In this document: positions 16,665 through 25,055 of the stretch, piece after piece | Layout: the number at the start of each line of letters is the position of its first letter | Position numbering within the stretch: position 1 is the stretch's first letter | Assembly (NCBI GenBank): GCA_050953725.1 | Contig: JBMNNB010000001.1 | Coordinates: forward strand, 1,116,001 to 1,180,000 | DNA length: 64,000 nt | From: DTU053 sp012520115 | Lineage (GTDB): Bacteria; Bacillota; Clostridia; Oscillospirales; Acutalibacteraceae | Direction of reading: 5' to 3' | Notes under the pieces: generated by a model | What the model saw: only the letters and a program-made list of their open reading frames with translations | What the model was told of the DNA's origin: nothing | Database searches by the model: none | Translations under genes and position numbers: made by a program

Positions 16665-18413
16665 ATGGCTAAAAAGACTACCGAAAATCAGGCTGAGGTA
16701 TACCGTCAGAAGCGCAAGGAAAGACTTGCAAAGAAAAAGCAGAAGGTTGCTAAAAGAAGCCCCATCAATGTGAAGGTCCGTGCAAGGATAGCAAAGGCTG
16801 TTAAAATCGTTATTGCGGCGGCTGTTTGCATTGCGGCTGTCTACGGCCTTCTTAATTTCTTCGGCGTGCCGAACAAAATAACCACAGTTATGAAAGTCGG
16901 CGACGAGAAGATCAATGTTGTAGAGTATGCTTATTATTACCTGAGCATTTATTCACAGTATAGGAACACCTCTCAGCAGTATGACTCCTCATACGGCCAG
17001 GGCATGGGCAAGCTCTACACGGGCTTTGATTCCAGCGTAATGCCCGCTGACCAGACCACTAAGAACGAAAATGACGAAGAGATTACCTTCGAGCAGTTAT
17101 TCGTCGACCGTGTAAAGGAAACGGTAAAGCAGTATAAGACCGTTTATACAAAGGCTGTTGCCGAAGGCTTTAAGATAAGCGAAGAAGGCCTTAAATCGAT
17201 TGAAGATAATATCGAGGAATACAGAAAGCAGGCTCAGAGCGTTCAGGGCGGCGAGTACTCGCTTAACAGATTCCTCTCCGTTTCAATCATCAGCGGCATG
17301 AACGAAAAGACCCTCAGAAAAATCATGACCGAGCAGACCATGTATGAAGAGTACATGACCGCAAAGCAGAATGAGTTCAAAAACGGCATCACCGCTGAGG
17401 AAATAGAAAACGAATATAAAGAGAACCGTACCGAGTATGATAAGGTTTCGTTAAGGCTTTTCGGCTTTGAGATAAAGGACGAAAAGGATGAGGAAACCAC
17501 GGCGGCTGACGACACCAAGAAGGACGAAACCACCGAAGCCACAACCGAGAATAAGGAGCCCACAAAGGCAGAGATTAAGGCTAAGGAATTCCTTTCAAAG
17601 ATTACCGACGAGGCTTCATTCCTCAAGCTTGCCGAACACTATTACGAGGGCGAGGATAAGAAAGAATATAACAGCGACGAACAGACTAAGGTTGTAAATG
17701 TGGACTACGGCACTGTCGAAACAAACGTCAGCAAGGAAGCAGCCGACTGGCTCTTCTCGACAGACCGCAAGGTCGGCGACAAGGCTGTATTCTCCTCCTC
17801 CGACTACTGGCAGGTTATGTATATAACCGCACCGGCGGCAAAGGATGAGATTAAGCCTGTTAATGTCCGTCACATCCTTGTTAAGTTCGAAAACACCGAA
17901 GAGGACAAGAACGGCAATACAAAGACTGTTGAACTGACCGACGAAAAGAAGGCAGAGTACAAGAAAAAGGCTGAGGATATTTATAACGAATACCTTGCAG
18001 GCGACAAGACAGAGGAAGCTTTCGCAGCTCTTGCTGAGAAATACAGCGATGACAAAGGCTCACTGTCGGCAGCCGGCTCAACAGAGGGCGGACTTATCAA
18101 AGATATGGAGAAGGGTCAGTATGTAAAGCCCTTTGAGGAATGGTCATTTGACCCGGCAAGAAAGCCCGGAGATACGGAAATAGTTGAAACTAAATTCGGC
18201 TATCACATTATGTACTTTGTTTCCACAAACGAAGAGCCTGTATGGAAGGAAACTGCAATTAATACTATTGCAACCGATAAGACACAGGCCTTCTTTGACA
18301 AGACGATGGAGGAAAGCCCGTTTGCGGTAGAGGCAAAGGACAGCGCCGTTAAGAGGGCATTAAAGAGAATCAACGATAAGATTGAAGCCGGACTTAGCTA
18401 CTCAAAATCATAA
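16665..18413 (+). CDS. Membrane-anchored peptidyl-prolyl isomerase/foldase (PrsA/SurA-like)
   Basis: A 582-residue extracytoplasmic folding factor. ATG 16665 is taken as the start because AGGAG (16651-16655) lies 9 bases upstream. The first 43 residues are strongly basic, then one membrane segment (about 44-66) follows. There is no lipobox Cys, so it should be a type II anchored protein rather than a PrsA lipoprotein. A SurA_N/trigger-like helical region comes next. After it lies an acidic Thr/Glu/Lys linker (near residues 275-310), then a parvulin PPIC domain (about 400-515) containing VNVRHILVKF and GGLIKDMEKGQYVKPFEEW. It probably folds secreted or wall proteins. It has its own terminator. 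Confidence 0.88.
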   Translation: MAKKTTENQAEVYRQKRKERLAKKKQKVAKRSPINVKVRARIAKAVKIVIAAAVCIAAVYGLLNFFGVPNKITTVMKVGDEKINVVEYAYYYLSIYSQYRNTSQQYDSSYGQGMGKLYTGFDSSVMPADQTTKNENDEEITFEQLFVDRVKETVKQYKTVYTKAVAEGFKISEEGLKSIEDNIEEYRKQAQSVQGGEYSLNRFLSVSIISGMNEKTLRKIMTEQTMYEEYMTAKQNEFKNGITAEEIENEYKENRTEYDKVSLRLFGFEIKDEKDEETTAADDTKKDETTEATTENKEPTKAEIKAKEFLSKITDEASFLKLAEHYYEGEDKKEYNSDEQTKVVNVDYGTVETNVSKEAADWLFSTDRKVGDKAVFSSSDYWQVMYITAPAAKDEIKPVNVRHILVKFENTEEDKNGNTKTVELTDEKKAEYKKKAEDIYNEYLAGDKTEEAFAALAEKYSDDKGSLSAAGSTEGGLIKDMEKGQYVKPFEEWSFDPARKPGDTEIVETKFGYHIMYFVSTNEEPVWKETAINTIATDKTQAFFDKTMEESPFAVEAKDSAVKRALKRINDKIEAGLSYSKS

Positions 18414-18420
18414 GAATACG

Positions 18421-18451
18421 GGACGGGAGCTTATAGCTTCCGTCCTTTTTT
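18421..18451 (+). terminator. Terminator of the foldase gene
   Basis: GGACGGGAGCT and AGCTTCCGTCC (11 bp with one G-U pair), followed by TTTTTT. Confidence 0.85.
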
Positions 18452-18548
18452 ATTGCTTTTTGCTGTCGGGCTTTTAATTCGCCGTCTTTTGTGATAAACT
18501 AATTTTGATTTTACTTTTGCAGAAACTATATACAATAACGAGAAAGCG

Positions 18549-21173
18549 GTGATTATTATTAAGCTGCTATTGATTGACGGCAACAGCATCATAAACCGTG
18601 CCTTCTACGGCATTAAGCTGTTGACCACCAAGGACGGAAAATATACAAACGGCATTTTCGGCTTTCTGAATATTCTGCTGTCCCTGCTTGACTCGATTAA
18701 GCCCGATGCCGTTGTCGCCGCTTTTGATTTGAAGGGGCCTACCTTCAGGCATGAGATGTACGAGGGCTACAAGGCGCAGCGCAAGGGCATGCCCGACGAG
18801 CTGGCACAGCAGCTGCCCGTTCTGAAGGATTTACTGAGGGCTTTCGGCTACAAGGTTATCGAAAAAGAGGGCTATGAGGCGGACGATATTATAGGCACCC
18901 TGTCCGATAAAAGCGGCGCTGAGTGCTATATCGCCACCGGCGACAGGGACTCCCTTCAGCTTGTGAATGACAGGGTCAAGGTCATACTTGCCTCCACAAA
19001 GGCGGGCAGCCCCGTTTCTACGGTCTATGACGAGGCGAAGATTCTTGAGGAGTACTCAGTCAGCCCCGAAAGGCTTATTGATATTAAGGCACTTATGGGC
19101 GACTCTTCGGACAATATTCCCGGTGTTGCGGGCATTGGTCAGAAGACCGCCTGCTCCCTTGTGGCTAAATACGGCTCGCTCGAAGAAATTTACGACAAAA
19201 TTGAGGAGCTTGAGGTTTCCCCGTCCGTTAAAACAAAGCTGAAAGAAGGCAGGGATTCGGCCTTTTTAAGCTATAAGCTGGGCACAATCGAAAAGGCTGT
19301 TCCCATTTCACATAAGGCAGAGGACTACCTGCCGGACAAGCGTGACGAAACACGGCTTGCGGGGCTATTGACCTCACTTGAGATGTATAAAATGCTCGAC
19401 AGGCTCGGACTGAAGGCTGCTTCCCTGCCCGCAGCAGAGGAGAAGATTCAGACCCTTAAAACCCTGCGGCTTGTGACGGACTTTGACGCAGCAGAGCTTA
19501 TTAAGCGGGTTAAAGAGTCAAAGAAGCTGTATCTGAACATTGACAGCATTGACAATAAGATTAACAGGTTCTGCGTAAACTGTGACGACAGTCTGTACTT
19601 TAAGCTGCTTGACAATCAGGACGCACAGAACTTGCTTAAAGGGCTGCTGTCTGACGCTGACACGGAGAAGCACTTTAATTCCTCGAAGGCTTTACACTAT
19701 TTTGCCTTTGAAAACGGCTTTAACATTGAAAATGTTGAATCTGATGTTCAGCTTGCGGGCTATCTTATCAACCCCAATGTGTCAGACTATTCGGTCAACA
19801 CCTTGGCCGCAGAGCACGGCGCTGCAATCCCCGAAATCATCGTCAGCGAGAACGAGCAGGACTTATATGAGCGTAACATTGCCTTTATTGAGTCCGCCGC
19901 TCACCTGCCCGCCGTCTGCGAAATGACCGGAAAGGTTCTGGCGGACTTAGGTCAGACGGAGCTTTATTCTGACATTGAGCTGCCCCTTGCAAGGGTTTTG
20001 GCCAATATGGAGCTGGTGGGCTTTGAGGTTGACGCAAAGGGCATAGAGGGCTTCGGCGCTGATATTTCGGCTAAACTGGATGACATTACAAACAGGATAT
20101 ATACCTTTGCGGGTCAGGAGTTTAACATCAACTCGCCTAAGCAGCTCGGCGAGGTGCTGTTTGACAAGCTGAAGCTGCCCGTCAGGAAGAAGACCAAAAG
20201 CGGCTACTCCACAAATGCGGAGGTGCTTGAGAGCCTTCGATTCGAGCATCCGATTATCCCCGACATCCTTGAATACAGGACGCTGGCGAAGCTTAAATCC
20301 ACCTACTGCGACAGCCTTATAAGGGAAATCCGCTCCGACGGCAGGATTCATTCAACATTAAATCAGACGGAAACGAGGACGGGCAGGATTTCATCTACAG
20401 ACCCGAATCTGCAGAACATCCCCGTAAGGCAGGATTTAGGCAGGGAGCTTAGGAGATTCTTTAAGGCTAAAGATGGCTGGGTGCTTGTTGACGCCGACTA
20501 CTCGCAGATTGAGCTGAGGGTTTTAGCTCACATGGCAAATGATGAGGCCATGCTCGAAGCCTTTAACAACGGAGACGACATTCACGCTATCACCGCCTCG
20601 CAGGTCTTTAAAATGCCCCTTGATATGGTGACTCCCCTGATGCGAAGCAGGGCAAAGGCGGTCAACTTCGGCATAGTTTACGGCATCGGTGCATTCTCAC
20701 TTTCGCAGGACATCGGCGTCAGCGTTGCCGAGGCGGACAGGTATATCAAGGCCTATCTCGGCCATTATGCAGGGGTCGCAAGGTTTATGAAAACGGCTGT
20801 CGAGAACGCCAAAGAAAGAGGCTATGCCACTACGATTTTTAACAGGCGAAGATATTTGCCGGAGCTTAAATCCTCTAATGCAAATCTGCGCTCCTTCGGT
20901 GAGAGGGTTGCGATGAATATGCCCATTCAAGGCACGGCGGCGGATATTATTAAGCTTGCCATGATAAAGGTTCACCACAGGTTCGTCAAAGAGGGCATGC
21001 AGGCAAGGCTTATTATGCAGGTTCACGACGAGCTGATTGTGGAGGCTCCCGAAAACGAAAAGGAAAGAGCCGCCGAGATTCTAAAAAATGAAATGGAAAA
21101 TGCGGTAAAGCTAAAAGTAAAGCTGACCGCCGATGTTAATACGGGCAAGACCTGGTATGACGCAAAGGGTTAA
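18549..21173 (+). CDS. polA: DNA polymerase I
   Basis: An 874-residue polymerase for repair and Okazaki-fragment maturation. The N-terminal 5'-3' exonuclease/flap domain (about 1-265) opens LLLIDGNSIINRAFYG. The middle domain has lost the DxE proofreading motif (YLNIDSIDN where FDTET is expected), so 3'-5' exonuclease activity is probably absent, as in Bacillus. The polymerase domain has motif A DADYSQIELRVLAH, motif B RSRAKAVNFGIVYG and motif C QVHDELIVEAP. Start: GTG 18549 has only a weak GAGAAAG site. An ATT at 18558 would give MKLLLIDGNS, the usual N-terminus, 5 bases after GGTGA, and is an alternative. It heads a run with the arginine-phosphatase/RimI fusion and tsaD. Confidence 0.96.
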   Translation: MIIIKLLLIDGNSIINRAFYGIKLLTTKDGKYTNGIFGFLNILLSLLDSIKPDAVVAAFDLKGPTFRHEMYEGYKAQRKGMPDELAQQLPVLKDLLRAFGYKVIEKEGYEADDIIGTLSDKSGAECYIATGDRDSLQLVNDRVKVILASTKAGSPVSTVYDEAKILEEYSVSPERLIDIKALMGDSSDNIPGVAGIGQKTACSLVAKYGSLEEIYDKIEELEVSPSVKTKLKEGRDSAFLSYKLGTIEKAVPISHKAEDYLPDKRDETRLAGLLTSLEMYKMLDRLGLKAASLPAAEEKIQTLKTLRLVTDFDAAELIKRVKESKKLYLNIDSIDNKINRFCVNCDDSLYFKLLDNQDAQNLLKGLLSDADTEKHFNSSKALHYFAFENGFNIENVESDVQLAGYLINPNVSDYSVNTLAAEHGAAIPEIIVSENEQDLYERNIAFIESAAHLPAVCEMTGKVLADLGQTELYSDIELPLARVLANMELVGFEVDAKGIEGFGADISAKLDDITNRIYTFAGQEFNINSPKQLGEVLFDKLKLPVRKKTKSGYSTNAEVLESLRFEHPIIPDILEYRTLAKLKSTYCDSLIREIRSDGRIHSTLNQTETRTGRISSTDPNLQNIPVRQDLGRELRRFFKAKDGWVLVDADYSQIELRVLAHMANDEAMLEAFNNGDDIHAITASQVFKMPLDMVTPLMRSRAKAVNFGIVYGIGAFSLSQDIGVSVAEADRYIKAYLGHYAGVARFMKTAVENAKERGYATTIFNRRRYLPELKSSNANLRSFGERVAMNMPIQGTAADIIKLAMIKVHHRFVKEGMQARLIMQVHDELIVEAPENEKERAAEILKNEMENAVKLKVKLTADVNTGKTWYDAKG

Positions 21174-21187
21174 GTGAGGGATTTTTT

Positions 21188-22057
21188 TTGAAGCATGTAC
21201 TGTTTGTCTGCACCGGAAACACCTGCCGCAGTCCGATGGCAGAGGGGCTTTTCCGGCTTTATTGCAGAAGGTTTAGGTTTAGTAATATTAGCTGCTCCAG
21301 TGCGGGAACGGCTGCCTTTACGGGCGAGGACGCCTCGGCGAATGCCATTCTGGCGGCTAAGTACTACGGAGCGGATATTTCCAATCACCGCTCGAGCTCC
21401 GTAAATGTCCATATGCTCGACAATGCGGACTTGATTGTCTGCATGACAAGCGGGCATCTGAGGGCACTGCAGCCCTATGTGCCGCAGGAAAAGCTTCGGG
21501 TCTTAGGTGACGGGATTCCCGACCCCTACGGCGGTACATTGAAGGAATACTTAAGGGCGGCAAGCAAAATCGCAACCGGCTTGCTTGACATCCTAAACCT
21601 CGATTTTGCTCTCGAAATAAAGCCCTTTGAAAAGGAACATATTGCAGAGCTTACAAGGCTCGAAAGGATTTCCTCCTCAATGCCGTGGTCCGAGCAGGCG
21701 TTTCTGACCGAGCTGACTAACGATAAAGCAAGGTTCTATGTTGCTCAATATGCCGGCTCGGTGATAGGCTATATCGGCGCATACAACATAATGTCGGAGG
21801 TCTTTATCTCCAACATCTCCGTGCTGCCGTCCTTCAGAAGGCGGGGCGTAGCTTCAAGGCTGATGCGCCACTTAATTGACGTTTCAAAGGCAGAGGGGGC
21901 CGAGACAATAACCCTTGAGGTCAGGGTGTCCAATCAGGCGGCAATTGAATTTTACAAAGGATTCGGTTTTGTAGATGCAGGTATAAGACGGGGCTTTTAT
22001 GAAAATCCCAAAGAGGATGCCCTGTTAATGACTAAAGAGCTTACAGAAAGGCAGTAA
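21188..22057 (+). CDS. Fusion: YwlE-like protein-arginine phosphatase + RimI N-acetyltransferase
   Basis: A 289-residue protein with two enzymes in one frame. Residues 1 to about 135 are a low-molecular-weight phosphatase: the P-loop CTGNTCRSPMAE (nucleophile Cys at residue 8) and the acid DPYGG. The Thr in C-T-G-N-T-C-R is the residue reported to set YwlE for phospho-arginine instead of phospho-tyrosine, where Ile is usual. Residues about 140-289 are a GNAT domain with the acetyl-CoA loop RRRGVASRLM and FYKGFGF, like RimI, which acetylates ribosomal protein S18. The TTG start follows GAGGG with 7 bases. It begins 14 bases after polA; tsaD begins 1 base after it. rimI-tsaD adjacency is common, but the phosphatase fusion is not something I recognise. 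McsB, the matching kinase, is 5.5 kb away. Confidence 0.88.
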   Translation: MKHVLFVCTGNTCRSPMAEGLFRLYCRRFRFSNISCSSAGTAAFTGEDASANAILAAKYYGADISNHRSSSVNVHMLDNADLIVCMTSGHLRALQPYVPQEKLRVLGDGIPDPYGGTLKEYLRAASKIATGLLDILNLDFALEIKPFEKEHIAELTRLERISSSMPWSEQAFLTELTNDKARFYVAQYAGSVIGYIGAYNIMSEVFISNISVLPSFRRRGVASRLMRHLIDVSKAEGAETITLEVRVSNQAAIEFYKGFGFVDAGIRRGFYENPKEDALLMTKELTERQ

Positions 22058-22058
22058 T

Positions 22059-23066
22059 ATGAAGATTCTTGCGATTGAAACTTCCTGTGATGAAACTGCT
22101 GCGGCAGTTGTTGAGGACGGCAGAAAGGTGCTGTCCTCTACTGTTGCTTCGCAGATTGATGAACATATCAAATACGGCGGCGTTGTGCCTGAGATTGCCT
22201 CACGTATGCACTCAGAGTGCATTACAGCCATTGTCAGGGCGGCTCTCTCTAAAGCTGAGCTGACACTCACGGACATTGACGCCATTGCCGTAACCTTTGC
22301 ACCGGGGCTTATAGGCGCCTTGCTTGTGGGCGTGAATTACGCTAAGGGGCTGTCCTATTCGTCGGGACTGCCGCTAATACCCGTTCATCATCTGAGGGCG
22401 CATATTGCGGCAAATTATATCAGCTCCCCTGATTTAAAGCCCCCCTTCCTCGCCCTTGTTGTTTCCGGCGGGCACAGCCATCTTGTGGAGGTTAAGGACT
22501 ATACTGAGTTTAAGATTCTCGGCAGGACAAGGGACGACGCAGCGGGAGAAGCCCTTGATAAAACCGCACGGGCTATGGGCTTCCCTTATCCCGGAGGAGC
22601 AAATATGGATAAGAGCTGCAAAGACGGCAATCCCAATGCCTTCGCTCTCCCCCGTCCCCATGTTGAGGGCAGCCCCCTTGATTTCAGCTTTTCGGGGCTG
22701 AAAACCGCCGTGTTGAACATAATAAATAACGCAAATCAGAAGGGCGAGAAGATAAATTACGAAGACTTAGGCGCATCGGTCATGGCACGTGTGGCCGACT
22801 GCCTTGTGGAGAACACGCTGGGAGCCGCAAAGCTCTCGGGGCTTAAGAAAATAGTGCTTGCCGGCGGAGTTGCGGCAAATTCCGTTTTAAGAAATAAAAT
22901 TACAAAGATGTGCAGTGAAAATAATTTTGAGCTTTTTATTCCGCCCCTGTCCCTTTGCGGGGACAACGCCGCAATGATTGGCTCTCAAGGCTTTTACGAA
23001 TTTTTAGCCGGCAAAAAAGCCGACTTGAATCTTAATGCTTTTGCAACAATGGATATTGACTTTTAA
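22059..23066 (+). CDS. tsaD: tRNA N6-adenosine threonylcarbamoyltransferase
   Basis: A 335-residue Kae1/YgjD ATPase that transfers threonylcarbamoyl from TC-AMP to A37 of ANN-decoding tRNAs. Opening ETSCDETAAAVV, the metal ligands HHLRAH near residue 111, the ALDKTARAMGFPYPGG segment and CGDNAAMIG near the C-terminus are all canonical. It starts one base after the fusion gene stop, with GAAAGGCAG as ribosome site. Its usual partners TsaB and TsaE are not in the window. TrmO at 7414 acts on its product. Confidence 0.97.
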   Translation: MKILAIETSCDETAAAVVEDGRKVLSSTVASQIDEHIKYGGVVPEIASRMHSECITAIVRAALSKAELTLTDIDAIAVTFAPGLIGALLVGVNYAKGLSYSSGLPLIPVHHLRAHIAANYISSPDLKPPFLALVVSGGHSHLVEVKDYTEFKILGRTRDDAAGEALDKTARAMGFPYPGGANMDKSCKDGNPNAFALPRPHVEGSPLDFSFSGLKTAVLNIINNANQKGEKINYEDLGASVMARVADCLVENTLGAAKLSGLKKIVLAGGVAANSVLRNKITKMCSENNFELFIPPLSLCGDNAAMIGSQGFYEFLAGKKADLNLNAFATMDIDF

Positions 23067-23198
23067 AAATTAATATGATAACATTAATTTGATTTTGTTA
23101 TTTTTTTACTGACTATCCTTATGCCGCCGGAAAAGCTGTTTAGAGCTTCACGGGACTGAGGATATTTCTGTATATTTTTATTGAAAAGGAGATTAACA

Positions 23199-24977
23199 AT
23201 GGCATTAACAACTAACAAAACCGTGCTTTCATGGATAGATGAGCAGGTTGACCTTGTCAAGCCTGACAAGATAGTCTGGATTGACGGCAGCAAGGAGCAG
23301 ATTGAAGCCTTAAGGGCTGAGGCCTGCGCTACCGGCGAGATTATCAAGCTTAACGAGGAGCTGCTTCCCGAATGCTTCCTTCACAGGACTGCCCAGAACG
23401 ACGTTGCCCGTGTTGAGCATCGCACCTTTATCTGCACTCCCACAAAGGAGGAGGCAGGCCCCACAAACAACTGGAAGGACCCCAATGAGTGCTATGCAAT
23501 GCTTCGTGAAATAGCCAAGGATTCATACAAGGGCAGAACCATGTATGTAATCCCCTATTCAATGGGACCCATCGGCTCTCCCCTTTCAAAGATAGGCGTT
23601 GAGCTTACAGACTCCATTTATGTTGTGCTGAACATGGCTATCATGACCCGCATAGGCAAGGCTGTTTTTGATGTTCTCGGCGACAGCAACGACTGGGTAA
23701 GAGGTCTTCACTGCAAGTGCAATATCGATGAGGAGAACAGATATATCTGCCACTTCCCGCAGGACAACACCATAATCTCCGTAAACTCCGGCTACGGCGG
23801 AAACGTTCTGCTGGGCAAAAAGTGCTTCGCTCTCAGAATCGCTTCCTATCAGGGCAGGAACGAGGGCTGGCAGGCTGAGCATATGCTCATCCTCGGCCTT
23901 GAAAAGCCCAACGGCGAGGTTAAATATATCTGCGCAGCCTTCCCGTCAGCCTGCGGCAAGACTAACCTTGCAATGCTTATTCCCCCGGAGGGATACAAGG
24001 CTAAGGGCTACAAGGTATGGTGCGTAGGCGACGACATCGCCTGGATCAGAAAGGGCGCTGACGGCAGGCTCTATGCCATCAACCCCGAAAACGGCTTCTT
24101 CGGCGTTGCCCCCGGCACAAACGAAAAGTCCAACTTCAACGCTCTTGCTTCCACTAAGAAGGGCACAATCTTTACAAACGTTGTTCACAACCTTGATGAT
24201 AATACGGTCTGGTGGGAGGGTCTTGACAAGAACCCGCCCAAGAACGCTCTTGACTGGCTCGGCAACCCCTGGGACGGCACAACCTCCGACAAGAAGGGCG
24301 CTCATCCGAACAGCCGCTTCACCGCTCCCGCTCAGAACTGCCCGGCATTAAGCCCCGAGTTCGAGAATCCGAACGGCGTTCCGATTTCCGCATTTGTATT
24401 CGGCGGTCGCCGTGCTAAGCTTGCTCCTCTGGTATACCAGGCTAAGGATTGGAACAGCGGCGTATTCGTAGGCTCTTCAATGGCTTCCGAGACAACCGCT
24501 GCCGCTACCGGCGCTGTCGGCGTTGTAAGGCGTGACCCGATGGCTATGCTGCCCTTCTGCGGCTACAACATGGCTGACTACTTTAAGCACTGGATTGAAA
24601 TAGGCAAGGATCTTGACCCCGAAAAGGCACCTAAGATTTTCAACGTCAACTGGTTCCGTAAGGACGACGAGGGCAACTTCCTGTGGCCCGGCTTCGGTGA
24701 GAACCTTCGTGTTCTTGACTGGATTATCGACCGCTGCGAAGGCAGGGTTGACGCCGTTGAAACTCCCATCGGCTATGTTCCCTATGCCAAGGACATCAAC
24801 CTTGAGGGCATCGAGGATGAGATTTCTTATGAGACCCTTGAGGAAATCCTGAAGGTTGACAATGCTCTCTGGAAGGAAGAGGCCGCCAACATCGAGGAGT
24901 TCTACGCTCAGTTCGGCGACAGGCTGCCCCAGGAGCTCAGAGATTCACTCAATAAGCTTAAAGCTGCAGTTGAATAA
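23199..24977 (+). CDS. pckG: Phosphoenolpyruvate carboxykinase (GTP)
   Basis: A 592-residue enzyme interconverting oxaloacetate and PEP with GTP/GDP. It is the GTP-type by its FPSACGKTNLAM kinase-1a loop with the reactive Cys, and by YVIPYSMGP and AHPNSRFTAP. ATG 23199 is preferred: AAAGGAG (23185-23191) lies 7 bases upstream and the in-frame TTG at 23181 is inside that site. Many Clostridia carry the unrelated ATP-type PckA, so the GTP type is worth noting. In gut fermenters it often runs toward oxaloacetate. It has a strong terminator. Confidence 0.96.
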   Translation: MALTTNKTVLSWIDEQVDLVKPDKIVWIDGSKEQIEALRAEACATGEIIKLNEELLPECFLHRTAQNDVARVEHRTFICTPTKEEAGPTNNWKDPNECYAMLREIAKDSYKGRTMYVIPYSMGPIGSPLSKIGVELTDSIYVVLNMAIMTRIGKAVFDVLGDSNDWVRGLHCKCNIDEENRYICHFPQDNTIISVNSGYGGNVLLGKKCFALRIASYQGRNEGWQAEHMLILGLEKPNGEVKYICAAFPSACGKTNLAMLIPPEGYKAKGYKVWCVGDDIAWIRKGADGRLYAINPENGFFGVAPGTNEKSNFNALASTKKGTIFTNVVHNLDDNTVWWEGLDKNPPKNALDWLGNPWDGTTSDKKGAHPNSRFTAPAQNCPALSPEFENPNGVPISAFVFGGRRAKLAPLVYQAKDWNSGVFVGSSMASETTAAATGAVGVVRRDPMAMLPFCGYNMADYFKHWIEIGKDLDPEKAPKIFNVNWFRKDDEGNFLWPGFGENLRVLDWIIDRCEGRVDAVETPIGYVPYAKDINLEGIEDEISYETLEEILKVDNALWKEEAANIEEFYAQFGDRLPQELRDSLNKLKAAVE

Positions 24978-24985
24978 AAACACTA

Positions 24986-25017
24986 AACCGCATGGACTGT
25001 CCATGCGGTTTTTTTCT
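24986..25017 (+). terminator. Terminator of PEP carboxykinase gene
   Basis: AAACCGCATGGA-CTG-TCCATGCGGTTT, 12-bp perfect stem followed by a T run. Read on the minus strand it is followed by AGTGTTTTTATT and can back up clpC termination. Confidence 0.9.
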
Positions 25018-25027
25018 GCAAAGAGTA

Positions 25028-25055
25028 AGGAGCGGTTGCCCGCTCCTTTTTTATT
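25028..25055. terminator. Second hairpin of the convergent pckG/clpC terminator pair
   Basis: AAGGAGCGG-TTGC-CCGCTCCTT, 9-bp stem, 30 bases after the first hairpin and next to the clpC stop. On plus it is followed by TTTATT; on minus by ACTCTTTG. Confidence 0.6.
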
